The notes under the pieces are model-generated. The model was not told the origin of the DNA, did not search any database, and saw nothing but the letters and a program-made list of their open reading frames with translations. Source: Cricetomys ansorgei (taxonomy: Eukaryota; Chordata; Mammalia; Rodentia; Nesomyidae). From it: a stretch of 64,000 nt of DNA. Each line of letters begins with the position of its first letter. The stretch's first letter is position 1. The position numbers were made by a program, and so were the translations under genes. Below, piece after piece: positions 34,345-45,499 of this stretch. Location: positions 7,996,001 to 8,060,000 of the forward strand of contig JAMJFZ010001089.1 in NCBI GenBank assembly GCA_026225945.1, given 5' to 3'.

Positions 34345-35690
34345 CATTGAATTGTCTCCAGAATGATCGAATAAAACAATCCTTCAGGATTTACCATGCA
34401 GCCCCGTGTGTTTGGAGTCTATGGTAGATTTTTTTTTCCCTTTCAGGTACTATTAATGTTTATGAAAAATTAAAATTCAGTGAATACCAATAAACTTTCC
34501 TTTGTTTCAGAAGTAAGCCCCACTTTCCCGCGACACTATGAAGGTAACAGAATGGCTGGATCTGGAATGAAGAAATGGGAACCTGAAATCTTTGATGCCT
34601 TTGAGTGACAGATACTAAAGGTATTCAATGCTGAACAACAAATTAGATTTGAGACTCTGTCATGAATATAGTATTTGTTATGCAGTGAGGAGAATCGTAT
34701 AACCTTGCACATGCATATACAAGAAAAGCTATAAGTGTTACTAATTAGGCATATTGTTGTAGAATCTTACAATTTGTTTAAAACCCAAAATGAGTGAACT
34801 AATCACCTAAATCCCTTTGAAGTACTACTTTGTTACCCCTCATCCATCCTCCCTGCCTCTGTGTCAACTCTCCCTGGTGGGTCCATCATGATTTTCCTAA
34901 TGTGTGTTAAAAGCTGGGGGCCCTATGATCCCGTGGGGGTCTAGCAGAGCTGCGTCCCTTTGAGATCATTATTCCTTCTTCCTTCAGCATGTCTTTTGAT
35001 GTTTGCAAGTGTCTATCTTGAGTCTTTAGAATAGGAAAACGAAATTTAGCTTGTAATTATGTTTTAGCCCCCTCCAAGAGAATTGAAAATAAACTTTAAA
35101 TACACAGAGAATCCAGGACACTTTGAGTTCATATGATCTAGCGAAAGTAAAGCCAAATATTAGATGCATCCTAAAACTCATGCTTCAAAGGCTACACTGC
35201 CGACACATCTGTCACTGGCATTCATTTTCATGTCCTCAGAATCAGAGACTAGGGAGATGTGGTCAGTACAGATGCTTGGCCATACCCATTTTCTCAACTC
35301 AGCATTTTCGTATCTTTCTCTTTCAGACCAATGTCTAGAGACCCAGAGCTGGATATGATTTCGGGCTATTTTTTTTTCTGCAAAGCAAAGAGATTTGCAT
35401 ATCATAAGGAAGATGAACATATTTGGCACAGGGTAAGATGGTATTTGAACTCATGTTATTTATGCTTTGAACTGAGTTTTCTCCAAGGTAGTCACAGAGG
35501 GAAAAGGTTATTTTTAGAAGCAGCAGCAAGAGGAGCCAAAAGCACCCACTCTGTTGATGCCCTGCTTCCTCCATAACATCCAAATCCACTTCCTTGGGGG
35601 TGGTACTCCCCAGTTGCGGTCTTGAGAGAGGACTGGCCAAGAGAGACTCCTCAGTATAAATGTCCTTTTATAGGATTTAAGAATCTTCCT
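34345..35690. other. Unique sequence, no supported exon
   Basis: Includes a 33-nt segment at 34511-34543 framed by good splice-site-like sequences (see findings). Confidence 0.4.
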
Positions 35691-35692
35691 CT

Positions 35693-35893
35693 GGGGCTTG
35701 AGAGATGATGGCTCAGTGATTAAGAATGTGTACTGCTCTTGCAGGGGACCCTTGTTTGGTTTCCAGTACTCACACTAGGAAGGTTCACAACCTTCCATAA
35801 GCTCCAGGTGATCTGACACCCTCTTTTGGCCTCTATTCATATATACTTGTAAAGACATACACACACACTTTAAAAAGAATAATAAAATCTAAG
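35693..35893 (+). mobile_element. B2/B3-type SINE
   Basis: GAGAGATGATGGCTCAGTGA, GTGTACTGCTCTTGCAGGGG, TGATCTGACACCCTCTTTTG and a tail with ACACACACACTTT and AATAAAAT. Confidence 0.88.
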
Positions 35894-36009
35894 GGGGAAA
35901 AAGAATCTATCTCTGGATCATCCAGATATCTTTAAGCAATGATTCTAAATGTGGTGTTTATAGATTCAATGTTCTCTTCTGGCAGACAAATGCTAATGCT
36001 TTATACATA

Positions 36010-36045
36010 TATTAAAAACAAAAACAAAAACAAAACAAAAAGAAA
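36010..36045. repeat. (CAAAA)n simple repeat
   Basis: Runs of AAAAC units. Confidence 0.9.
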
Positions 36046-36316
36046 CCCCTCCAAACATGACCATGAACCTGCATGAAATAAAATCAAGCTCCTCCTCAAT
36101 AGGAAAGTTCTTTTTCTCTGTCTGTCTCCATTCCCTGCCTTCTTATTTTACCTTCCAACTATTATCAAACCTTCCTCCAAAAACAGAAGTAGAAATTAAT
36201 TTGCTCTTATGTAAAAATAACTGATGGAAGCTGAACGTATTTCTTCTTCCAGGGAAATTTTCATATGAATAAAGCCTTAGATAAAATGTCTGCAGTACTC
36301 TGCTATTTGATGAGAG

Positions 36317-36500
36317 GATTTTTTTCCTTTTTATTGATTGGAAATTTTGCACATGTAGATGATGTTTTGATCAAGGCATTCCCCCGTCATCCCCCGCCCC
36401 ACCAGTTCTTCCTCTGTCCCCACCACAACTCTTTGCTCCCAATTTCATGTGTTCTCTTTTTCTCTTAGAATTACAGAGTCCACTTGGTCCTCCAGTATGT
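36317..36500 (-). mobile_element. L1 3' end (rodent Lx-like)
   Basis: TTTTTATTGATTGGAAATTT, the CATTCCCCCGTCATCCCC-type C-rich block and CAACTCTTTGCTCCCAATTT are the antisense view of a rodent L1 3' UTR. Confidence 0.6.
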
Positions 36501-36604
36501 GTATGGCTTAATGAGAAAATAAGGGAAAGACTTCTCATGAGTCAAAGGTTAAGATTCAAGAGAATGATTTGCCAAACATTAAGAAATCACTCTTCCTTTT
36601 TTTC

Positions 36605-36849
36605 CCTTTGCACATGTACATAAATATTCATACATGTATGGGTGCATGTGTTTGAACATACATGCTTGTACATGTGCACACATGTGTGTGGAGGACAGAG
36701 GTTGACATCATGTATCTTCCTGGATCATTCTCCACCTGACATATTGAGACAGGGTCTCTCTCTTGAACCCAGAGCTCACTAATCTAGATGGCCACTTGCT
36801 CCATGAATCCTCTGTCTCCACTTCACCCTTGCTGGGATTACAGGTGGGC
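36605..36849 (-). mobile_element. Composite rodent SINE, 3' part (split by an LTR)
   Basis: The + strand shows TGTGTGGAGGACAGAGGTTG, ATTGAGACAGGGTCTCTCTC, CAGAGCTCACTAATCTAGAT and TTGCTGGGATTACAGGTGGG, the reverse of the SINE at 16990. The head continues at 37216. Confidence 0.75.
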
Positions 36850-37215
36850 TACTCTGGTGGTTTAAATGTAAATGGCCCCCTAGACTCATAGGAAGTGGCA
36901 CTACTGGGATGTGTGGCCTTGTTGGAGTAGGGTTGACTTTGTTAGAGGAAGTGTGTCATAGGGGTTGGGCTTTGAGGTTTCAGCAACTCAAGCCAAGCAC
37001 AGTGTCACTCTTTCTTCCTGCTACCTGCCCATGCAGAACTCTCAGCTCCTTCTCCAGCACTATGTCTGCCTGTGAGCTACCATACTTTCTGTCATGATGA
37101 TAATGGACTAAACATATGAACCTGTAAGACAGCCCCAGTTGAATGTATCATTTCTTTATAAGAACTGTCATGGTAATTGTGTCTTTTCACAGCAATAGAA
37201 ATTCCAACTAAGACA
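36850..37215 (+). mobile_element. MaLR ORR1-like solo LTR, near full length
   Basis: GGTGGTTTAAATGTAAATGG, TGTGTGGCCTTGTTGGAGTA, TGTCATAGGGGTTGGGCTTT, GCAGAACTCTCAGCTCCTTC, TGATGATAATGGACTAAACA and CAATAGAAATTCCAACTAAG in ORR1 order. It lies inside a SINE whose two halves flank it. Confidence 0.8.
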
Positions 37216-37305
37216 ACTACCATAGCTACCCAGCATTTTACATGGGTACTGAAGTTCCAAAATCCAATCCTCATGAACACTTTTACCTGATGATTATCTC
37301 TCTAT
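37216..37305 (-). mobile_element. Composite rodent SINE, head (other half)
   Basis: CATTTTACATGGGTACTGAA and CACTTTTACCTGATGATTAT correspond to 'tttacatgggtgctggg' and 'cactttaccgactgagccat', the reverse of the SINE head. Confidence 0.65.
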
Positions 37306-38611
37306 CCCAAAACTACTGCTCTTGAACTGTATGCATTTGGCTTTGAAATTTGACAAAAAGCTTTCTGCGTAGTCAGAGTATGTATCTATGGGCCCATCTA
37401 TGAATTCAACAAGCCATGGATCAAAACATTCAGTGAACAAAATTGCAACTGTAATGAATGTGTACAGAATGTTCTTCTTGTCATCATTCTCTAGGTAACA
37501 ATGTATAACAGCTATTACATAGCATGTACATTATATTAAGTGTTATGGGTTACCTAGGGAATTTTTTAAGTATATAGGATGGTGTGTGTAGGGTATATGC
37601 AAACAGTATACTACATACTGTAAAGGACTTGAACACTTGAAGATTCTGCTATTCATGAGGGTACTGGGACCAATCTCTCACATATTGAGGAAGAATGCTG
37701 ACTGACCTTGTTTAGCATTCTATCATTTTACCTGAGGCCTTCAACCTAAGTACTCTGCCAAGACATCCAGAAGGTTATTTAACTGTAAGAGAGATTCTAA
37801 TATTTCCACGTTAAGTTAGATGGTTTATTAAACAAAGAAAAATGTCCCCAAGGTTTCATGCAAGCAAAGGGCAGAATTTCATGTAGTTTAAACGAGGACT
37901 TCTAGAGAATTCTACAATATAATGAGCCAATTGAGAAAGTAAGGTCGTCATACAATTCTAAATGAGAAGAACCTCAGCAAACAGATTAAACTATGCCCAG
38001 ACCATCTGATTGGAAGACCAATCAGATGGTGTAAGTGGAACAAGTTACTTGCTGTGGTCTTCTCTTTCTGAATGATTGGATCTTACACTATCAGCATAAT
38101 GAGTAAATACACAACCAAGGTAAATTAACATAGTTGACATTTTCATTTTTGTCTGGATTCTACTCTGAATCCACTCTATCTCTGTTTTGAATCAAATCTA
38201 TATAGTCTTTATTTTTTGTATGAATTGTAGACCTGTCTTCTTACCACCGAACTGGAAACAGAAAGGTATGCCCGGCCACATCCAGATTTTTTCAGCACTA
38301 CAGTCTGATGCTTTCATACAGTTTGATTTCTTTGGATATTTTTAAAGGAATTTTTACTTATAGTCCCGTAGATATGTTGACATTGTCTTCTCTTGAACTT
38401 AGGGATGTTTTCCATTAAACTGTTCGGTGCCTCAGGAATGTTAGCCCGGAACATCACCACCATTCAGATTTTATTGTAGGTCAGAACAATGGGTTATCAT
38501 TAGTGGTGCTTTTTAACAAGTGAAAGTTATAAAAATACAGCTGAGCTGATCAGGTCTTTACTTCACTTTTTTGAGAATTGCTGTTTTTCCCACCTTTGCA
38601 AGTAATTTTCT
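37306..38611. other. Unique sequence, no gene seen
   Basis: Contains the perfect hairpin at 38001-38030. Confidence 0.45.
38001..38030. repeat. Perfect 13-bp inverted repeat with 4-nt loop
   Basis: ACCATCTGATTGG (38001-38013), loop AAGA, CCAATCAGATGGT (38018-38030). Each arm carries a CATCTG E-box-like hexamer and an inverted or direct CCAAT. Confidence 0.95.
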
Positions 38612-38850
38612 AGATGGATGTGGTAGTCACCTATAATCTCAACACTCTGGAGGATAAGACAAGAGAATCATGAGTTCAAGGCAAGCCTAGGCTATATGGA
38701 ACACAAGGTCAACCTAGACTGTACAAGGTTTCAGGCTAGCCTGAACTACACAGCTCAACAAACCAAGATCTGAGGACACAACTCAATGGTGCTTGTCTAG
38801 CATACACAAGCCTCTGGTTTGATCCCCAGCATCACAGGAACATCAAAAAC
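38612..38850 (+). mobile_element. B1-ID composite SINE (B4 class)
   Basis: The 5' part is B1-like (TGTGGTAGTCACCTATAATC, GTTCAAGGCAAGCCTAGGCT). The 3' part is ID-like (ACACAACTCAATGGTGCTTG, GGTTTGATCCCCAGCATCAC). Confidence 0.8.
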
Positions 38851-38944
38851 AGTGGTAATTTCATCACATGCATGTCCCTGTATGTAATCTACAGCTGTGT
38901 GTCCCCCCCCCCACAGAGAATGAAATCAGCTTTTAAAAATCTGT

Positions 38945-39062
38945 TTCACTATAGCAGCAGAGGCAGGAGGATTTCTGAGTACGAGAGCACCTTAGTCTAC
39001 AAAGCAAGTTCCAGAACAGACAGAGCTACACAGAAACCATGTCTCAAAAAATAAAAGAAAGG
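38945..39062 (+). mobile_element. B1 SINE, head-truncated
   Basis: GCAGAGGCAGGAGGATTTCT, GAGTACGAGAGCACCTTAGT and CAGACAGAGCTACACAGAAA with an A-rich end. Confidence 0.85.
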
Positions 39063-39234
39063 AAATCTATTTCAGAAGCTGGTTAGAGTATGTTTTGAAA
39101 ATATAATGATTATTTAACAAAATGAAAAGTTCCTTTGTGCCGAGTAAATAATCATTTCCTTCTTAAAAGTTGAAATCCCATCCATCTTTTAAAACCATAG
39201 CCCTTTAGCATCAGTTGCATCCTTGGGAGAGAGA

Positions 39235-39560
39235 GGAGAGACAGACAGACAGAGGACATGCATGCATGCACATGTGCCCACAGCATGCATGTAGAGGTTA
39301 GGGGACACCTCTAGGTATTAGTTATCACGGTCTATCATGGTTGAAGCAGGGTCCCTTTGTTGTTTGCTGCTGAATATGTCAATCTAGCTGGCGTGCAAGC
39401 TCCCAGGGATGCTCATGTCTCCATTTGACCTCTTACTTAAGAACAGTGGCATTTCAGACATGCTTTATCCCATCTGGCTTTTATGTAGGTTCTGGGGATT
39501 CAAACTCAGGTCCTAATGCATGCACAGCAAGGGCTGTAACCACTGAATCATCTTCCCAGC
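39235..39560 (-). mobile_element. Composite rodent SINE
   Basis: The + strand shows CATGTAGAGGTTAGGGGACA, GGCTTTTATGTAGGTTCTGG, GGATTCAAACTCAGGTCCTA and CACTGAATCATCTTCCCAGC, the reverse of the tRNA-like head and body. Confidence 0.7.
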
Positions 39561-39564
39561 CCAA

Positions 39565-40870
39565 GCACTCTATAAAGTACTTCAAGTTTCTTTGCCTTGG
39601 TCAGTTCTCCAGAAATTACTGCATTCCAAGCCCACTCTCAGTCCCCAGGAACCCAATCTATTTTTCATGTGTCCTATTTAGCACTGTCTTCTTCCATCAC
39701 AGGCTCATTTACACTCAGCACAGTTTCTGAAGTTTTTCAGTTTAATCTCTCTTTCTCTCCTTTCTCTTAGTTTCTCTCCTTTCTCTCTCCACACTCCCTC
39801 CCTGCTATGTCTCTCTCACCTATGAGTCATTATAATTTCAGAAGCACAATAGAGGGTTAGAACCTGTCGCCCACACCCTACTCTAAGTAAAAGGAACCAG
39901 AAGACAGCTTTCTCTTCTGGCAAATGTCAAGTGTTCACCTGTTTCTATTGAGGGCTGAATAGAAATTTAACCTTAAAGAACTAAGGCCTGGGGTCTGAGC
40001 AAAGCTCTGTGCAGTCAGAGACTGAGCTGACTTCCCTCTGAGGTCATTTGATTGGTCACTCAACTTTGTTCTTCGATCAGCATGATCTCTCTGCAGCACT
40101 AACTTGGTACCTGGTTTGCTCTGATAGGTGAGGGAGACCACCTCATTACAGACTCATAAGTCAGTCAGCAAAGGTATTTCCTAGTTTTTCTTATGGGTGA
40201 CAATCCCTTAGCCCACCAAAGACTGGGCAGCATCAAAGATATAGGAAAGGAAGATTCTCACAATTAGCACACACTCATCAGCACCCATCCCCTGGCTGAG
40301 CTGGGCACATCAGGAAGGGGAGCCTGATGGTCTTCCTTCCAAGTCTTCACGAACATCGCTGCTCCCATCTCAACAATCCACCATGATGTCACACATTACA
40401 CTGTACTAACCATCAGTTCTGCTTGGTCCATACAAGGTGGAAGATGGTTACAGAAAACACCCATTAGGGTATAACGTGGTTATCATCATGGCTTTTATGA
40501 ACACATCTCAAAGTCATATGCTTGCAAGCCCTCCTTGGGGTGTGGTAGGGAGGATATCAAGCCAGGCTAACCCCAGGAACCTAGCCAAACAGCTTTTTGC
40601 TGTTGAGATAATTCTGTTGCATTCAGAAAGAGAGGAGTGCATTTAGGTAGGCATTTCAAAGATCTGACCTTGGAGGGACAGGAAAAGGAAGCACAGAAAC
40701 CCAACTGGCCTTCTGTATTCCTCTCCAGAAAATAGCCCACAGTTTTAATTGCCCACCTTGTCTGGCAGCTCCAAAGGGAAATGGCCGCTCACCAAACCCT
40801 ACCAGAACAGCCTTCAGGATTAGAAAGTACTCTGTACCTTAGAGAGCCTAGGAGACAGGAGAGTCATTTT
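39565..40870. other. Unique sequence upstream of the Phactr1 promoter
   Basis: A pyrimidine-rich patch lies at 39745-39800. No repeat is recognised from 39,565 up to the promoter, so the ~1.4 kb before Phactr1 exon 1 is repeat-free as far as I can see. Confidence 0.45.
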
Positions 40871-40872
40871 AA

Positions 40873-40880
40873 ATGCAAAT
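40873..40880 (+). promoter_or_regulatory. Perfect octamer (POU-factor) motif
   Basis: ATGCAAAT, the consensus octamer bound by POU-domain factors, lies about 180 bp upstream of the inferred Phactr1 start site and is followed by an AT-rich TAAATTGA. An 8-mer occurs by chance, so only the position relative to the promoter makes it worth listing. Confidence 0.3.
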
Positions 40881-41020
40881 TAAATTGAGGGGGTAGCAGA
40901 AAAGAACACATAAAAGAAGGTAAAACAAAGCCTTTCAATTTTCTTAAATTAGCAGGCTAATGTGTTCTAAAGAGCAGCCCCACTCAGATCCTATCTTGGG
41001 GGGGTAGCATTGCACCACAA

Positions 41021-41030
41021 TATAAAAAAG
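41021..41030 (+). promoter_or_regulatory. Phactr1: TATA box of the Phactr1 upstream promoter
   Basis: The sequence TATAAAAAAG lies 31 bp before an initiator-like CCACTCC whose A is at 41052, which is the standard spacing for a focused RNA polymerase II promoter. The surroundings are not a CpG island: only scattered CpGs occur in the next 150 bp. A TATA box without CpG island usually means a tissue-restricted promoter; that is inference here. A perfect octamer is found 140 bp upstream. Confidence 0.6.
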
Positions 41031-41051
41031 GCAGATCTATCATTTCCCTCC

Positions 41052-41191
41052 ACTCCGAGCTCTTGACTGGAGATTGAAGGGAAAATTAGAAGCTGTTCAT
41101 TTGGGCTCGCAGGCTCAGCAGCCCCGCTCAGCTTGCTCTCTGCTCTCTGCTCTCCGGTCCCTGTTGAAAGGGGGGGAACAAGTGCTGGCGA
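41052..41191 (+). other. Phactr1: Phactr1 exon 1, non-coding 5' UTR
   Basis: Inferred first exon of Phactr1. The 5' end is set by the TATA box at 41021 and the initiator match CCACTCC; the 3' end is set by a near-consensus splice donor, GCGA|GTAAGTATCT, with the intron starting at 41192. The exon is fairly GC- and pyrimidine-rich, contains three tandem CTCTCTG-type units around 41135-41155, and has no ATG, so it adds no upstream start codon. Joined to the exon at 42885 it gives a leader of about 190 nt. No cDNA is available here, so the start site and the direct junction to the next exon are predictions. Other Phactr1 first exons may exist outside the window. Confidence 0.55.
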
Positions 41192-42884
41192 GTAAGTATC
41201 TGCTAAGTTTGAGAATCTTCCTTTCATGTGTCTTTCAGACTACCTTGTTGTGGTGGGTTGGGGGGTTGTCTCTCCTAAGATCTGTGCTATAATGCGTCTT
41301 TCAAAATCTGGGAAAATTCAGACAGCTTTTTAAGCTGTTTCTAGGGACTGATTCACAGAAGGAAAGAGTTATTTTCAGCCTAGATGCTAGTGACTGTTTC
41401 TGTGTATTAATTATAATGGGATTGTCGAGCTTACTGCCAGTTAGATGCCTTTCTTCATCGCCCTGCCCAGTTCAGCAGCAATAGAAGGACAGGTACCCCA
41501 ACACGGTCTAGACAACTTAGTCCTGTATCTGCTATCCATCGTTTGCCATGTTATTCTGTTCCAACTACAAAGCAGGCTGGGAGTTGAGATTGTGAAAATA
41601 GGCTATTAAAGCATAATTCTGATTTTTAAATAGCTGTGGGACTTCTCTGCTTGAGAGATGGGAGAGTAGGCTGGGAAGGACCCTGGGTGATGTGAAATCT
41701 ACATGTAGATTTATATGGTTCCCTGGCAAAGTTTCTCACATGGGAAAGTGGTAATTTTCTTCCTTCACAGGGGAGGGTGTGGAGAGGCTGAAGCTGGCGT
41801 CACCTTCTGTTGCTAAGGTAACATGTTCTGGCCATTTTATTTGGTAGAGGCAGTCCAGTGGACAGAATTCATTATTCATCACGGATCTAATCAGATAATC
41901 AAAACCGTTGACTTTTGCTGGAAATATTTAGTAAGGTTAAAGGCAGCTGGTTGAAACTGCTCATTCGTACTATCCACAGCCCCTGGATTTACGGTGGATT
42001 TTTTTTTTTTTTTTTTTTTTTTTTTGCAGTAAGTATAATTTGCTGTTGGGGTACCTTTGGCTATTTTGTAAGAAAGTTTCCTCTTGACAGATTTGGTTTC
42101 TTAGATGAGAGTGTGTAGTCTCGGAAAGCAAGGGATTGCTTTAGCCTTCGGAGTCTGATTTTAAGGACTTTACCTTGTTCCTTCTTAAAACATACGATAG
42201 TGCAGTAAAAGAGGTAGTTCGTCTGTGCCGGTATCAGGGAGAAACTACACGGGCTCCATGAGAAGGGACTGGGTGTTTTTCATGCCAGGCTAGTACATGC
42301 TATGGGAAACGCTGCAAGGCTCTGATGTTTGTCGCTGCTGCACAGACCACAGTTCTGGATCCAAAGCAGCCTAAACCGGGCATAGGCAGATGAGCCAGTA
42401 GCACTGTATACTGTGCAGAAGGGAATGGCTGAGGAGGAAGGAATTCAAGGTATCCGTGCAACAAACAAGCCAGCCTGTCTTGCAAGATGTCTATGAGACG
42501 TGGATCTATTGAAGAGCAACTTACAGGATGGATAATACTTTCTAATGCCATTTATCAAGCCAACTTTTAAAAACTGGAGGTATATGGATTTAAAACTCTC
42601 CCTTTTGTAGCTAATATACTCCAAGGAGAAAACAGTATATTACTTCTCTCTAACCTGTATTATTGCTTTCTTTTTTTAGTAAAATATATTATTTTTATTC
42701 AGTGTTAACTAAAGGTTGCATCTTCTCATGTAATACAAAGGCTCTGGCAGAGGGGTTTAGAAATTAGAAATGTCAGTCAAATGTTGACATATGTTAATGG
42801 AGTGTTCTTATTTTTTTTTTTAAAAAATGAAGAATAGATATACTTGACAGCCTGAAATATTATGGATTTTTTTTCTCTCTACAG
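41192..42884 (+). other. Phactr1: Phactr1 intron 1
   Basis: Intron between the non-coding exon and the first coding exon, with GTAAGTATCT at the 5' end and TTTTTTTTCTCTCTACAG at the 3' end. It has no recognised SINE or LTR, which is unusual in this repeat-dense window and may reflect regulatory constraint. It contains a T27 tract at 41999-42025 followed by a splice-site-like GCAGTAAGTAT. Confidence 0.5.
41999..42025 (+). repeat. T27 mononucleotide tract in Phactr1 intron 1
   Basis: Twenty-seven consecutive T, followed directly by GCAGTAAGTATAATT. It is not attached to any recognisable antisense SINE, so it does not look like a retroposon tail. Confidence 0.9.
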
Positions 42885-43055
<171 letters not shown>

Positions 43056-43139
43056 TAACCCCTCATCCTCAGGCCACCTTGCTGTAAACCGAGCAGCGGC
43101 AGCTGCAACAGCTGAAGCTCTCTCTTGAAAGTTCATCGA

Positions 43140-45095
43140 TTAATATTCCCAAATTGATAACATTTACCGAGCTGCTGCCAGGATTTCAGAACAGATTAAA
43201 TAAATCCACTCATTTGGGGGGTGTTAACATGTGCTGGACTAGACGTACCTCTGAGAGCTATGTGAGAAAATGATTCCACCAGAGCTTACACCTAAGAGGA
43301 CTGAGGGATGCTTTTCCCCCTGGGAAATTTTAGGCCAGCGGCTACTGCACTTGTGGAGATCTTGGGGCACCCTGACCCAGCTGAGTACCATCCAGCTAGA
43401 TTATGGGCTTCTGAGATAAGTGTGCCACTTCTGTTGCCACCTTATGTATTCTCAGTGATCTCAGTCGCTGCTTCGAGAATTCTCAGCGTACATTCAAGGG
43501 CCCCCGGCCCCTTCCGTGAAGTGTGGCAGACTGTGTTTTCGTTACCTAGTTCAAGGTAATAGTCCCTAGTGTGCTTGCTCTCCTGTGCCAGGTTCCATTT
43601 AGAATGTGTGCCATTGTTCAAGTAACAAAAGAATCCAAAGCGTTTTATTCTCCTGATAGGCAGGCGATTAATAAAAGTCAGTTTGGGTTTTTCATAAATT
43701 TTTTAAGTTATTCAGTCCAACGACCCCGATGGTGGCTGTGCCCCAGAGCGTGCAGGTGACACACTGAGAAGGAGGACAGTGGTCCTGTTGAAATAGGAAA
43801 GTAGTTGAATTCTGGGAAGTTGTAAAGCAGTGCTGAGAAGGAGATACACTGTGCTGTAATCCTGGCATCTTTGGCTGTTGCGTGCGTGACTGGAGCTCAT
43901 CTTAAGCACTAACAATAATCCCCCATCCCGTTTTTCCCCAAGCGTTCCTATGAATTGTTTGTGCTTAGCTCGTGGTTTGTGGTAACCTTGACGGCTTGTG
44001 AGCCTCTTGCTTCCATTTTCTGGGTAATTAGCCTATGCTCTCAAAGTCAAGGGGGCTGGATGTTATCTGCAGGATTTGTTTGGGTCAGTAGCATAGCTTG
44101 ATTTGGAAGGGAGACAGCACAGTTACTCTCTGCCACATCAAGACATCTAAGAGTGTTCCTGGGAAGAAGGGTGAGAGGCTAGTTAACACCTCCAGCTTGT
44201 TCTGGATCCACAAGTAGGAAGGTGGCTAAAAGTAGACATGGAGCTAGAAGAGAGAAGAAAAGAGAGAGGCTTCCAACCCACCATGGGACCTGACTTTCTA
44301 TACTGCCACATCTGCCCCCAATGTATTCCATTCCACAGCAGGCTCGTCCACCTGAGCTGCATCAAGAAAGGAGGCAGTAGTTCACTATGGAGGGTAAAGA
44401 TGTCAACTCATTCTGTCTTGAGGATGACGGACTCTTGTCTTTTGTGGAAGCGATGCAGGCAGGGTGTGTGGGAGGCTTGAAGATTACAAGGCAGCCTGGT
44501 AGCTGCAGCAGATGGAGCTGGGGGGTGGAGTGGTCAGAATTGTCACCAGCCGTGACGGAGGTAGAGACTCCAGAGCTGGAATAACTGGGAAACACATGGG
44601 AGGTGGTAGTATAAGCTATGGCTTCTCCTTGGGATCACGTGTGCCTACAAGTGAGGAGGATGCTGTTCCACTCCAGGAATCCTAGATTTGCAGGATTGAG
44701 AGTGAGCTCCCCAAACATCAGCTAGGCCAAGGTTCCCCATATCAGAAATGTAGGTGTCTCCGAGGTCTCAGAGTTTACAGGTAAACAGGAGTGACAGCAA
44801 TATTCACAGAGCCAGCACCTCTCTAGGGACCCTATTTAAAATCAATTGATACAGTCCTTTGCAAAATGGCAGATTTCTACATTGTTAAGCACATTAATGA
44901 GGCAAGGTTTTAAAGTGCTTAAGACAAGGACTCCTACATAAGACACTGTACATCAGCAAATCAATCAAATAGATACCCCATGGTGAACACCCTCCCTTCC
45001 CTGGTTGAGATTCCATGAGACAGCTAAGGCTTTGAAATAAGAAATCTTAACTTACAGGAATCCAACCTCCTATTTCTAGTGAAAAGCAAGCATAC
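43140..45095. other. Unique intronic sequence
   Basis: Nearly 2 kb after the first coding exon without any recognised repeat or second exon. Confidence 0.45.
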
Positions 45096-45097
45096 AT

Positions 45098-45115
45098 CAC
45101 ACACACAGACACACA

Positions 45116-45161
<46 letters not shown>
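45098..45161. repeat. (CA)n microsatellite
   Basis: CA array with two CAGA interruptions near its start. A second short (AC)n is at 45479-45497. Confidence 0.97.
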
Positions 45162-45163
<2 letters not shown>

Positions 45164-45499
45164 GAATGTTGAGAACATATAAAATCACTGAGATTTTATG
45201 TCTTGTCCCAGAAAAACCTATGATAGGATGGACCTCAAAAACAGTAAAGTACGCTTCGATGCACCCCTATCTACTCTTAACACTTTATTTTTAAACATGG
45301 TCCTCAGATCCTCAAACACCTAAGACCATCACCATGGAGTCTCCTCCTTTCGGGGCCTCTGCTTTCACTGTATCTTGGAACATTTCACTGTGCTGCGCTG
45401 CACTCCTCCCCACCCCCAGTGGTTGTCTTTGTCCACTTAATATGGGTGCTGAGTCTTTTCAAGGCACTAATCCCCCCTACACACACACACACACACCAC

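Larger units (their letters stand above)
1..41020. other. Intergenic region upstream of Phactr1
   Basis: No exon or RNA gene that I can support occurs here. The content is interspersed repeats and microsatellites (listed individually) separated by unique sequence. In mammals the region 5' of Phactr1 is known to be gene-poor, with Edn1 farther upstream; Edn1 is not in the window. Confidence 0.6.
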
